A program made the position numbers and the translations under genes. A stretch of 64,000 nucleotides of DNA. It comes from Cyclobacteriaceae bacterium (GTDB taxonomy: Bacteria > Bacteroidota > Bacteroidia > Cytophagales > Cyclobacteriaceae). Shown here in pieces: positions 9,073 through 17,916 of the stretch. The stretch lies in NCBI GenBank assembly GCA_022842845.1, contig JALHOT010000017.1, positions 1 to 64,000 of the forward strand, in the 5' to 3' direction. The notes beneath the pieces are model-generated. The model had not been told where the DNA came from. It ran no database searches and saw only the letters and a list, made by a program, of their open reading frames with translations. Position 1 is the first letter of the stretch; each line of letters opens with the position of its first letter.

Positions 9073-12000
9073 TTATAGGTTAGGTATTTTTGAGGCTTGT
9101 GTTACATTTTTAATCAGGCGTTGCACCAGTTCATGGTGATTGGCAATGACAAAGTAGAATTCTGTAAGGCTTATTCTGAAAACAATGGAGCGCTCGTTAG
9201 CAATGACTGTATTGGCTTGTGGGGCAGGTGCATCCTGAAAGAGATCACCATACACATCGCCTTTTTTCATCACCTGTACCACGTGTTCGTCAAGCTGCAA
9301 TCGCACTTCTCCATGGGCCACCATCAGCAACGGGGTATCCAGGTTGCCAGCACTAAAAGACACTTTCTCCCCTGGTCTTAATTCGAGAGGGGTGATCTTG
9401 TCTACTAAATCGCTCAGCATAACACCCGCAATATTTTGGAAGGCTTTGATTTCTTTAAGGAAGAAAACCATTTCAATTCCGAGGAAGAAACCGTCATCTA
9501 AGCCATCAAGTAACTGGTTGTTTTCAATAGAGCCATCCAGGAATTTTTTATCCTTTAAAGGAAGTCGGTTTACCACCGTTTGGTAGGCTGCTTTGTCTTT
9601 GTTATAAATTACCCAGGCAGCCGTTTCCTGCAGCAGTCTGTCTCTGTTAAATAATTGTGCAATGAGGCCTCTGCTTACCCTAAACTCTGGCAGATAGGCA
9701 GCCGCATGGATGGCACACATTTTAGTCCATCTATTATTTTGATTGAAATCCCTGTTTAGTATGTAGTTGATTACCTGAATGGGATTGTACGTTTCTCTTG
9801 GAAAGTATACCTGTAGTTCCTCTAGTTTTTCAGCTACTGGCTTATCATCGAAAAGCGGAAAAAGTTTTGGTTTGAGGTCATTGTCGATAAAGATGTCCAT
9901 CAACTCCAAAGCGTAAGTGATACCATCAGGATCACCTGAGTCGATATTTTCACGAACAAGCTGTATACTTTTCGGATCATAGATAAGCGACAACAGTAGG
10001 GTAATCTGGTCGAAATTTTCAGCAATTTCTTCCTTTAGTGCTTGCCTTAGGTGTTGAAAGTATTCGCTTTTGGGAAGCTCAACGACAGCAGCCAGGTTCC
10101 ACATGGCCTTGCCTATCTCTTCATCTAAAAGCACCAAGACTTCTTGTGCTTCTCTGCCTGTTGCTTTGTAGTTGATATAGCGTAAGGTGTATAATATTTG
10201 TTTGACAATGCGCTTATCAGGGTAATCTGCTTTTTTCCATAGAAGATCAAGGGCAGCGGGGCCACCAATACGCCCCATGATTTGTACCAGGCGGAGCATT
10301 ACCAGATCGCTTTGGCTGCTCTTATGAAAAGCAGCATCGAGTGCTGGTAGCACAGCTTCTCCCGCTTCCTTTAGTGCGGCGGCTGCATGGTGTCCATAAG
10401 CAGGGGAGTTGAGTAATTCAATTAATACGGGCCAGGTTTCCGGGCGCTTTACTTTTCTTGCTGTCAGCAGTGCCTCGTATCGAACGCGTGGGTCTATATC
10501 GCGCATAAGTTCCAGCAGCACAAAAATAGTTCGCTGGGAAATAAGTTTCCTGAGTAGCTTGGCTGCTAAAATTCTATCCGCAGATTTATTTGATTTGGCA
10601 ATTTTAAGCAGGTTTTCAGGGGAGATAGAGAGCAGATCGCTATCCTCAGATTCACCAGCCGCTTGCAGTGCTAATGATTTGGTATCACTTGTCTCCGCAA
10701 AGTCTTTGTCGAGGCCGAGCTCTTGAATTTTACCTTTGGCAAAGGCTTTTACTTGTCTGTTTTCACTTTCAGCTAATCGGATCAGGGAAGCTTCAAAGAC
10801 AGCTGGCTCCAGTTTTTCCATCAACTTTAAACCATAAATAACCTTCTCTTCTGCGGAACTATTTACTTCCAGTTCAAGCACGTTATTAACAGTAAAGGCT
10901 TTTTCATTCTTTACCTCTGTAGAGCGATCCTTGTTTTTAGAAAGGGCATTTTGAAGGGTGTGCCGATAACTGGCATTCAGCCTGTTGGCCAGTACATACC
11001 ATATGGCGAATAGCGGAATGGCAAATATGGTAAAGTAGATCAGTTTTGTTAGTTGTATTTTGAGGATGAGGAGGATCAAAACGCCCGCCAGAAGGTTACC
11101 GAGTGCCAGAATGGTTCCCTCCAGTTTTGTTTGCACATCCAGGCGATGTTCCCCGTCAACGGGAAGCATGTACAATTTCATTACAGGTTCATCCAAGGCT
11201 TCACGGGTTGCCTGCATCACCAGTTTGCTCATCGCAACCATGATCAGGAATATAACGAAGGATTCGCCAGCTTCTCCAGTGTAACCAAAGGATAGTCCCA
11301 ACAAGAGCGCACCTACTGTAAAGAGGCCTGTGAGCACGGGATTGATAACGGAAGCCACCCGCATGCCGTAAAGGGATACAATTTTATCGGCTGCAAATGT
11401 TTGAAAAAGAAAGCTGAAGATTACAACAACAGCTTCGAAGTAACTCAAGAAGGTTGGTACATATTCTTCATCAAAGTAGATTTGAGTAGTCTGTAAAAAA
11501 GAGAAATCGACAAAGCGTAAGCCCACCATGGTAATGATGACGAAGGCAGACATATAGAACACGTACCTGATTTTGAATATCTGCAAAAAGTCGAGTTTTT
11601 TATGTCGTGTCTTTTCTTCCTTGAGAGTGGCCCCATGCGACAAAAACTTAATGGATAGAATAGCAAACAGTATAAAATAGCCGATAATACTGGTCAGGCC
11701 TATAGAGTATAGCGCAATGGTATCTACGTATTTCAGAATTTGCGGAATGGAGAAAAAGGCTATTAAAGACGCAATCAAGAAACCTGCATCAACACTCCCT
11801 AATAAGCGCTTTGACTCCCTTAAGTTAAATAAGCGACCAAAGGATCCCCAGAATACAAGCAAGGTGATAAAGGTGAAGGGAAGGATCAGGGTAAAACCCA
11901 CATAGTGAATGGTGTCTTTGTCATTGAATAAGGGCTCTCCAAATTCGAGTAATCCTGTAAGGACGATTATCGTTAGCAAACTAAGCCCCCCTAAGACTAT

Positions 12001-12243
12001 AAATGGGATCCTGTTTTGGAAGAAATTATAAGTAAAGGTTGAGATCAAGGCAAAAACACCAGAAACCACAAAAGCGGTGGCCAGGTCTTCCTGATTGGGG
12101 TAATGGATCAGGAACAACGATTGGGCCGCAACGGAAATACAGGCAATAAACATACCCATGAAAAAACCCATGAGCAGTAAAATTGTCATCCTGCCTGTTT
12201 CTTCAGCCTCGATCCCTAGAGATTTGTAGAGTTTAGATAGCAT
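9073..12243 (-). CDS. ATP/ADP-translocase-like (MFS) protein fused to HEAT repeats and cNMP-binding fold
   Basis: First gene of the minus-strand operon; 1056 residues. Residues about 15-430 contain about twelve hydrophobic segments. The motif region FWGSFGRLFNLRESKRLLG resembles the nucleotide-transporter (Npt/TLC) branch of the MFS superfamily. Residues about 470-900 are alpha-helical HEAT/armadillo-like repeats (KLLRKLISQRTIFVLLELM, RVRYEALLTARKV, AYGHHAAAALKEAGEAVLPA). Residues about 935-1045 form a cyclic-nucleotide-binding fold (LRPGEKVSFSAGNLDTPLLM, GDVYGDLFQDAPAPQANTV). In the phosphate-binding cassette the usual Gly-Glu is Gly-Asp and the usual Arg is absent (APQANT), so cNMP binding is doubtful. 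Comparable MFS-HEAT-CNB fusions occur in Cytophagales, but I know of no assigned function. A sensor or responder that moves nucleotides is inference. Confidence 0.85.
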   Translation of the reverse strand: MLSKLYKSLGIEAEETGRMTILLLMGFFMGMFIACISVAAQSLFLIHYPNQEDLATAFVVSGVFALISTFTYNFFQNRIPFIVLGGLSLLTIIVLTGLLEFGEPLFNDKDTIHYVGFTLILPFTFITLLVFWGSFGRLFNLRESKRLLGSVDAGFLIASLIAFFSIPQILKYVDTIALYSIGLTSIIGYFILFAILSIKFLSHGATLKEEKTRHKKLDFLQIFKIRYVFYMSAFVIITMVGLRFVDFSFLQTTQIYFDEEYVPTFLSYFEAVVVIFSFLFQTFAADKIVSLYGMRVASVINPVLTGLFTVGALLLGLSFGYTGEAGESFVIFLIMVAMSKLVMQATREALDEPVMKLYMLPVDGEHRLDVQTKLEGTILALGNLLAGVLILLILKIQLTKLIYFTIFAIPLFAIWYVLANRLNASYRHTLQNALSKNKDRSTEVKNEKAFTVNNVLELEVNSSAEEKVIYGLKLMEKLEPAVFEASLIRLAESENRQVKAFAKGKIQELGLDKDFAETSDTKSLALQAAGESEDSDLLSISPENLLKIAKSNKSADRILAAKLLRKLISQRTIFVLLELMRDIDPRVRYEALLTARKVKRPETWPVLIELLNSPAYGHHAAAALKEAGEAVLPALDAAFHKSSQSDLVMLRLVQIMGRIGGPAALDLLWKKADYPDKRIVKQILYTLRYINYKATGREAQEVLVLLDEEIGKAMWNLAAVVELPKSEYFQHLRQALKEEIAENFDQITLLLSLIYDPKSIQLVRENIDSGDPDGITYALELMDIFIDNDLKPKLFPLFDDKPVAEKLEELQVYFPRETYNPIQVINYILNRDFNQNNRWTKMCAIHAAAYLPEFRVSRGLIAQLFNRDRLLQETAAWVIYNKDKAAYQTVVNRLPLKDKKFLDGSIENNQLLDGLDDGFFLGIEMVFFLKEIKAFQNIAGVMLSDLVDKITPLELRPGEKVSFSAGNLDTPLLMVAHGEVRLQLDEHVVQVMKKGDVYGDLFQDAPAPQANTVIANERSIVFRISLTEFYFVIANHHELVQRLIKNVTQASKIPNL

Positions 12244-12402
12244 AGTTTACGACCAACATCCCTAAAAATCGGTAAATTGGATTAAATTTCCTACAAAATT
12301 GTAAAAGCTGAATTCCTGCAACTTTACGTGTATTATTACATTCGGTTGCATTTTTTGATTAATCGTATCAGATTGGCCCATTATTTGTCTTTAGACCCGC
12401 TT

Positions 12403-14724
12403 ATGAAAGCACAGATTATCAGTAAGTTCTCCTATTACTCATTCTTGGTCTTTTTTGTATCCACTTTGGTTACAAGCGCCAATGCCCAAAGCAAGGCTTT
12501 AGCTGATGCCGAGCGCTATTATGGCATTAGAAATTATGAACAAGCCCTGCCCTTATTTGAGCAAGCGATCCGCGAAGGATCCAAAGATCCTATGGTTCAT
12601 TATAAGGCAGGTATATGTCTTCAGAAATCATTAAATCTTAATGACCAGATCAAAGCTATACCTTATTGGGAATTTGCACTGGCCAATGGTGCCAATTTAC
12701 CGGTCATTACTCACATGGAATTAGGAGATCTGTATCTGAAGAATGAAAGCCTGGATAAAGCCATTGCTGCTTATGAAAAGTATAAGTCTTTAACTAAAGC
12801 TGATAAAAAGGCCCAAACGACAGCCGATAATGCCATCAGCACGGCACGCAACGCTATTACCTTTATGTCGGTACCCAGAGATTTTACGGTGCATAGCATG
12901 GGGGGTAATGTTAATACTGCTTACACCGAGTATAACCCTGTTGTTTCGGCTGATGAAAGTATACTGGCTTTTACGGCTCTGCGTCCCAATACTGGTAAGA
13001 CAAGAAGTGGCGATAAATTTATTGAAGAGATTCTGCTTTCTAGTAACCAGGATAATACTTGGTCTATACCTCAGTCGGTTCCTGTTTTTTCTGAGTATAA
13101 TGTTGGCACCGCGGGTATATCTCCGGATGGTCAGAAGATGTTGATTTTTATTGGTGGGGCTACAGACCCTGGCAACCTCTTTCAAATCAATAAGGCAGGT
13201 GGTGACTGGTCAAAACCCACATTAATCTCACCGGTCATTAATTCACCCTCACTTGAAACAACCGCTAGTATAACCCCTGACGGTAAGACTATTTACTTTG
13301 CCAGCGATCGTAAAGGCGGCAAAGGTGGTTTAGATATATATAAAGCAACCCTTCAAGCCAACGGCAGCTGGAGTGCTCCGGTAAATTTAGGGGCTCCCGT
13401 TAATACTGAAGCCAATGAAGATGCTCCTTTCATTCACCCTGATCAGAAAACGCTCTACTTCACCTCCGAGGGTCACAACAGCATGGGGGGCAGAGATATT
13501 TTTAAAACAACGCTGGTAGGCAATACGTGGTCAAACCCGGAGAATATGGGTTACCCGGTTAACACAACTGCTAACGACAACTACTTTACCTTACTGGCAG
13601 ATGGTCGCAGGGCTTATTTCTCCTCTGATCGCAAAGGAGGCCTGGGTGCGCAGGATATCTACTATATCGACATGCCAGAATCCTCGAATATTCCGCTGAC
13701 TATGATTAAGGGTAAGATTCTGGACGCGGAGACTAACAAGCCAATTCCAACAAAAATCTACTTGATTGATAATGAAACTGATAAGAAGCTCGATTTTGTC
13801 TACCATCCTGACCCTGAAACAGGTGCTTACCTAGTGATCTTGCCTCCGGCTAAAAACTATGACATGGTTATTGAAAGCGAAGGTTTCCTTCCTTACACCT
13901 TAAATGTGAATGTGCCGAACCAAACCTACTTTTATGAACTATTCCAGCAAATCAAATTGAAAACTATTAAACAGTTTGATGTAGTGGTAGGTCAGGAAGT
14001 GCAAGTGAAGAATGCTTTCTATGATACCAATCAGGATGCGAAGACTGATATACGCAAAACGCATGAGTCTAAATTGGTGCAATCAGGTACAGTAGATGTT
14101 TATGACATGATGCTTGACTTGATGGCCTCTTCTGATAAAGAGGGTATTGATTACCTGGTGGATCTCATTCAACTAGAGCATTCTGTAGATGATGTAAATT
14201 TCGATGAAAAGACTAACAGCAAACTAGAGGTGGCCGCCCGCACTTATTACTATGATGAAAGTGATGAAAGCAAGTTTGAAAAGAAGGTTGTTGATGGACA
14301 AACCATTCTTTCTTTGCCCACTTTTGTGGTAGCAGAAGAAGCGAAGAAGCAAAAGGACCAGCCCAAGAAGGTTGAACTTGCTGATAAAACAGTGCTTACC
14401 AAAATGGCCAAGGTATATTTTGATGCCGGTAAGAGTGATATCAAAGCCCAGTACAATGCTGCCCTAGAGGCTTTACTTGTTGAGTTGACTAAGTATCCTC
14501 AATTAGGTATTGAAATTTCAGGTTTCGCCTCAGCAGAGGGTTCTGAAGAATTGAACCGTGAGTTATCAAATAAACGTGCTATTGCCGTGTTGGAATATTT
14601 CAATCATAAAGGCATTGTAAGAAGAAGGGTAGTAGCCAAAGGTCTTGGTGTTACTAAAGATGCAGTAGCTGCCAAGGAAGAAGGCAGACGCGTTGAAATA
14701 AGAATAGTAGAGATCACGAGGTAA
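12403..14724 (+). CDS. PorE-like TPR/PD40/CRD/OmpA protein
   Basis: The start at 12403 was chosen because it gives a clean signal peptide (MKAQIISKFSYYSFLVFFVSTLVTSANAQ region); an in-frame ATG at 12328 only adds 25 unlikely residues. The 773-residue product has TPR helices (about 30-150), PD40-type propeller blades (about 150-440, ASITPDGKTIYFASDRKGG, YFTSEGHNSMGGRDIF), a carboxypeptidase-regulatory-like domain (about 445-510, IKGKILDAETNKPIPTKIYL) and a C-terminal OmpA peptidoglycan-binding domain (about 650-773, EISGFASAEGSEELNRELSN, RRVEIRI). This order matches PorE, which anchors the type IX secretion machinery to peptidoglycan, but many paralogues share it, so the exact role is unsure. 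It is divergent from the nSTAND/TIR operon and ends in a strong hairpin. Confidence 0.88.
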   Translation: MKAQIISKFSYYSFLVFFVSTLVTSANAQSKALADAERYYGIRNYEQALPLFEQAIREGSKDPMVHYKAGICLQKSLNLNDQIKAIPYWEFALANGANLPVITHMELGDLYLKNESLDKAIAAYEKYKSLTKADKKAQTTADNAISTARNAITFMSVPRDFTVHSMGGNVNTAYTEYNPVVSADESILAFTALRPNTGKTRSGDKFIEEILLSSNQDNTWSIPQSVPVFSEYNVGTAGISPDGQKMLIFIGGATDPGNLFQINKAGGDWSKPTLISPVINSPSLETTASITPDGKTIYFASDRKGGKGGLDIYKATLQANGSWSAPVNLGAPVNTEANEDAPFIHPDQKTLYFTSEGHNSMGGRDIFKTTLVGNTWSNPENMGYPVNTTANDNYFTLLADGRRAYFSSDRKGGLGAQDIYYIDMPESSNIPLTMIKGKILDAETNKPIPTKIYLIDNETDKKLDFVYHPDPETGAYLVILPPAKNYDMVIESEGFLPYTLNVNVPNQTYFYELFQQIKLKTIKQFDVVVGQEVQVKNAFYDTNQDAKTDIRKTHESKLVQSGTVDVYDMMLDLMASSDKEGIDYLVDLIQLEHSVDDVNFDEKTNSKLEVAARTYYYDESDESKFEKKVVDGQTILSLPTFVVAEEAKKQKDQPKKVELADKTVLTKMAKVYFDAGKSDIKAQYNAALEALLVELTKYPQLGIEISGFASAEGSEELNRELSNKRAIAVLEYFNHKGIVRRRVVAKGLGVTKDAVAAKEEGRRVEIRIVEITR

Positions 14725-14751
14725 AATTCAGTGACTTACTATGCCATTAAG

Positions 14752-14780
14752 AAGGGAGGTTTCGACCTCCCTTTATTTTT
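14752..14780. terminator. Bidirectional hairpin terminator
   Basis: A perfect 9-bp stem (aagggaggt at 14752-14760, acctccctt at 14765-14773) closes a ttcg tetraloop and is followed by a T-rich run (to 14780), with A-rich sequence on the other side. It lies between the convergent PorE-like gene and queA and overlaps the queA stop codon, so it can serve both. Confidence 0.85.
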
Positions 14781-15957
14781 TCCATAAGAGGGAGCTGTCG
14801 CCATAGCTCAGAAAGCGATAATCCCTGGCCAGGGCTTCATCATACACCTTTCTCCAGTCATTGCCAATTAATGATGCAATCAATAATAACAAGGTCGAGG
14901 ATGGCTGATGGAAATTGGTAACCAGGGCATCAGTAATGCGTGATTGATAGGGTGGATGAATGTAAATACTGGTGTTGGCCACGATAGCGTCAAGGTTTTT
15001 CTCGTTGACATAGTTCAGTAAAGCTTTCAGTGCTTCTTTGGCGGTAGGTAACGAAGTGTTGTTTAGGTAGGGTAGGTTTTGATCAATGCTGAAGGGCTCT
15101 TTAAGTCCCTTGAGTACCTTACAGCCCATCCAATAAAGACTTTCTAATGTGCGCATGGAGGTGGTGCCCACCGGAATAAAAACGCCATCGTGTTCGCATA
15201 AGTGGGTGAGCGTTGCCTTGTCAACCATAAGCTGTTCACTATGCATGGTATGCTCCAGGGCATTATCGCTTTTAATCGGTTGAAAGGTGCCGGCACTAAC
15301 GTGTAAGGTAACAAAAGACTTACTCACGCCTTTTTCTTCCAGGGCTAGCAGCACGTGGTTTGTAAAATGTAATCCAGCTGTTGGGGCTGCCACAGCACCA
15401 TCGTGAGTAGAATAGACAGTTTGATAGCGTTCTTTATCACTTAATTCAGCATCTCTTTTCAAGTAAGGTGGCAGTGGTGTTAATCCGGCTTTGTCTACAA
15501 TGCTTGCAAAATTCTCGTCACTGTCCCAGCTTAATTCAACCAGCTGTTTGGCTCTGTCCAAAAGCTTTGCACTTAGAGTAGCCTTCCCTATTTTTTTATG
15601 TAATAATAAAGCCTCTGGCCAACGCTTTAAATTGCCAATTGTACAAACCCAGGCGCAGGATTGTTTGCTTTGCATTGTCTCCAGCAGAAGGGAAGAGGGC
15701 TTGACCGGATTTAATAAAAAGAGTTCAATGACTGCACCGCTTTCCTTGATAAAGTGAAGTCGGGCAGGGATTACCTTAGTGTTATTAAATACCATTAAAG
15801 CCTGGGCGGGAATTTCTCCCACTATGTCTTTAAAGTGTTTGTGCTGAACGACACCTTGTCTATAGACCAATAGTTTTGATTGATCTCTTTCAGCCAAGGG
15901 GAATTTCGCAATCCGATCTTCCGGCAGGTGGTAAGTGTAATCTTGAATCGTTAACAT
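14773..15957 (-). CDS. queA: tRNA preQ1(34) S-adenosylmethionine ribosyltransferase-isomerase
   Basis: QueA transfers the ribose of SAM onto 7-aminomethyl-7-deazaguanine at the tRNA wobble position, giving epoxyqueuosine in the cytoplasm. The 394 residues show family motifs along the whole length: FNNTKVIPARL, AAPTAGLHFT, LHVSAGTFQPI, GTTSMRTLES and NFHQPSSTLLLLIASLIG. The length is slightly above the usual 340-360, as seen in other Bacteroidota. The ATG at 15957 follows a TAACTTTG -7 box closely, implying a very short leader. It is divergent from menC with 43 bp between the starts, and convergent with the PorE-like gene, sharing its terminator. Confidence 0.95.
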   Translation of the reverse strand: MLTIQDYTYHLPEDRIAKFPLAERDQSKLLVYRQGVVQHKHFKDIVGEIPAQALMVFNNTKVIPARLHFIKESGAVIELFLLNPVKPSSLLLETMQSKQSCAWVCTIGNLKRWPEALLLHKKIGKATLSAKLLDRAKQLVELSWDSDENFASIVDKAGLTPLPPYLKRDAELSDKERYQTVYSTHDGAVAAPTAGLHFTNHVLLALEEKGVSKSFVTLHVSAGTFQPIKSDNALEHTMHSEQLMVDKATLTHLCEHDGVFIPVGTTSMRTLESLYWMGCKVLKGLKEPFSIDQNLPYLNNTSLPTAKEALKALLNYVNEKNLDAIVANTSIYIHPPYQSRITDALVTNFHQPSSTLLLLIASLIGNDWRKVYDEALARDYRFLSYGDSSLLWKK

Positions 15958-15964
15958 GTCTTTG

Positions 15965-15972
15965 CAAAGTTA
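15965..15972 (-). promoter_or_regulatory. Putative -7 box of queA
   Basis: On the minus strand this reads TAACTTTG, matching the Bacteroidota TAnnTTTG -7 consensus, 7 nt before the queA ATG. A clear -33 TTTG is not present. Confidence 0.4.
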
Positions 15973-16000
15973 ATGGCTTCGTTATTAACTTAACACTTTT

Positions 16001-17101
16001 ATGGCACTACGAAGCGCTTATTGCAAACAGGTTTTTCAGTTTAATTTCCAGGCACGCACCTCCAGAGGGGCTATGCGGGAACGCAGCAGCTGGTTTGTGA
16101 AGTTGTGGGATGATGCAAAACCAGAAGTTTTTGGATTGGGAGAATGCGCTCCTTTACCAGGCTTGAGTATAGATGATGTGCCTGACTATGAGGCGCGATT
16201 GAAAGATGCATTGCTGCAATTACAACTGACAATTGGCAATGAGGAATTAGCTAAGGACAATGGCCAGTCTTGGATAACTGACTTGATTTCACCCCAGTAT
16301 CCCTCTATGATTTTTGGTTTAGAGACTGCTCTGCTCGACCTGAAGAACGGTGGTAAGCAGACCATCTTTAATAATGATTTTCAAACAGGTAAGAAACTGC
16401 CTATTAATGGCTTGATCTGGATGGCAGACATGGATTTGATGTTGCAGCAAATTGCCATCAAAATTCATGATGGCTTCCGCTGCATAAAAATGAAAGTGGG
16501 AGGATTAAACTTTGAGAAGGAATGTGATATTCTCCATTACGTTCGAAAAAAATATTTTAGAGATGATATTACCATTCGACTCGATGCCAATGGTGCCTTT
16601 AAAGTAGATGATTGCCTATACAAGCTTAAAGAGCTTTCTAAATTCAATATTCATTCTATTGAGCAGCCCATTAAGCAAGGCCAACGAGAACTTTTACGGG
16701 AGATTAGCGCACAATCACCTATACCTATTGCGATTGACGAGGAACTGATTGGTGTACATGGTTATGAGCAAAAGCGAGCACTGCTGCAAGAGGTTAGTGT
16801 TCCTTATCTGATTTTAAAACCAAGCCTGCATGGTGGTTTGAACTCATGCATGGAGTGGATTGAGCTGGCTCATGAGATGAAGATGGGCTGGTGGATTACC
16901 TCTGCACTGGAATCAAACATAGGTCTTAATGCTATTTGTCAATTTACCGCACAATATCCGACTACTACACCACAAGGGCTTGGTACTGGTCAGTTGTATG
17001 ATAATAACATTCCATCTCCTTTACAGGTCAAGGAAGGTTTTATTAGTAAAAGTCCTTTACAGGATTGGGATTTATCAAGCTTAAATTTTAAAAATGTATG
17101 A
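16001..17101 (+). CDS. menC: o-Succinylbenzoate synthase (enolase superfamily)
   Basis: MenC dehydrates SHCHC to o-succinylbenzoate in menaquinone synthesis, the usual quinone pathway of Bacteroidota. The 366-residue protein has an N-terminal capping domain (TSRGAMRERSSWFVKL, GLGECAPLPGLS) and a barrel with the expected residues: KMKVGG (acid/base Lys), RLDANGAF (metal Asp), IEQPI (metal Glu), AIDEELIG (metal Asp) and LKPSLHGG (second Lys). Other enolase-superfamily members share this frame, but the N-terminal GLGECAPLPG pattern and length fit Bacteroidota MenC. No other men gene is in the window. Its stop overlaps the next start (ATGA at 17098), so the two are translationally coupled. Confidence 0.88.
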   Translation: MALRSAYCKQVFQFNFQARTSRGAMRERSSWFVKLWDDAKPEVFGLGECAPLPGLSIDDVPDYEARLKDALLQLQLTIGNEELAKDNGQSWITDLISPQYPSMIFGLETALLDLKNGGKQTIFNNDFQTGKKLPINGLIWMADMDLMLQQIAIKIHDGFRCIKMKVGGLNFEKECDILHYVRKKYFRDDITIRLDANGAFKVDDCLYKLKELSKFNIHSIEQPIKQGQRELLREISAQSPIPIAIDEELIGVHGYEQKRALLQEVSVPYLILKPSLHGGLNSCMEWIELAHEMKMGWWITSALESNIGLNAICQFTAQYPTTTPQGLGTGQLYDNNIPSPLQVKEGFISKSPLQDWDLSSLNFKNV

Positions 17102-17916
17102 GTACCTGCATCAATTGCCAGGCTGAGGTAAACACAAATTACTGTGCTGCTTGTGGGCAGAAGAATCCTGTCAAGAAGCTCAATGCCATTAACATGTGGA
17201 ATGATTTTGTGTCGCGTGTTTATGGATTTGATGGCATGTTTCCGCGTACACTGTTGGATTTGACATTGAGGCCTGGTGCTGCAGCACGAGCCTACATTAA
17301 TGGGAACCGCGTGAAGTACTATGGTCCGGTAGGCTACTTGTTTATCATGCTTACGGTCAACTTGTTGTTAGCCTCTTTGTTGAGCGTTGACATGGCTGAA
17401 TTCACCATGGCATCTTCTTCTATGGATATGCAAGGGGTTGGGGAAGCCGAGCGTAACCTTACCTTGCAAATCAATCATTGGGTGGTAGATAATATGCGAT
17501 TGATATCTTTCCTGATTTCTTTGTGGTCAGTAGTATTTATCTGGTTCTTCTTTCGAAAAAGCACTTATAATCTTATTGAGAGCTCTGTGATCATCTTCTA
17601 TGTCAATGGACATATGATATGGATAAACATTATATCATTGATTATTTACGTTATCAGCGGATACGCACTCAGTGCCCTGCTTACCCTTACGATTGGCCTG
17701 GCCTATAGTGTATATGGTCTTGTTAACTTCTATACACACATGTCAAAAATGGCGATTTTCTTTAGGGCCGTTTTGGCCATGGTAATCTCTTATTTTTTTA
17801 TGTTTTTGCTCGCAGGGATTATGGGAACTATAATGATGCTGTCAGATCCGGATTATCAGAAGCAAATTCAGCCTAAGAATGAGCAGCCTGCCCTTGAGCA
17901 AAGTCCTTTAAAGTAA
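17098..17916 (+). CDS. DUF3667 zinc-ribbon membrane protein
   Basis: The 272-residue protein begins with a short zinc ribbon (Cys4, Cys7, Cys16, Cys19: CINCQAEVNTNYCAACGQ), then a conserved FPRTLLDLTLRPGAAARAYI helix and YYGPVGYLFIMLTVNLLL, the typical start of the DUF3667 family, followed by further hydrophobic segments (about five in all). Function is unknown; it is an inner-membrane protein common in Bacteroidota. It overlaps menC by 4 bp. Its last 44 bp are antisense to the 3' end of the decayed NmrA-type gene. Confidence 0.85.
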   Translation: MSTCINCQAEVNTNYCAACGQKNPVKKLNAINMWNDFVSRVYGFDGMFPRTLLDLTLRPGAAARAYINGNRVKYYGPVGYLFIMLTVNLLLASLLSVDMAEFTMASSSMDMQGVGEAERNLTLQINHWVVDNMRLISFLISLWSVVFIWFFFRKSTYNLIESSVIIFYVNGHMIWINIISLIIYVISGYALSALLTLTIGLAYSVYGLVNFYTHMSKMAIFFRAVLAMVISYFFMFLLAGIMGTIMMLSDPDYQKQIQPKNEQPALEQSPLK

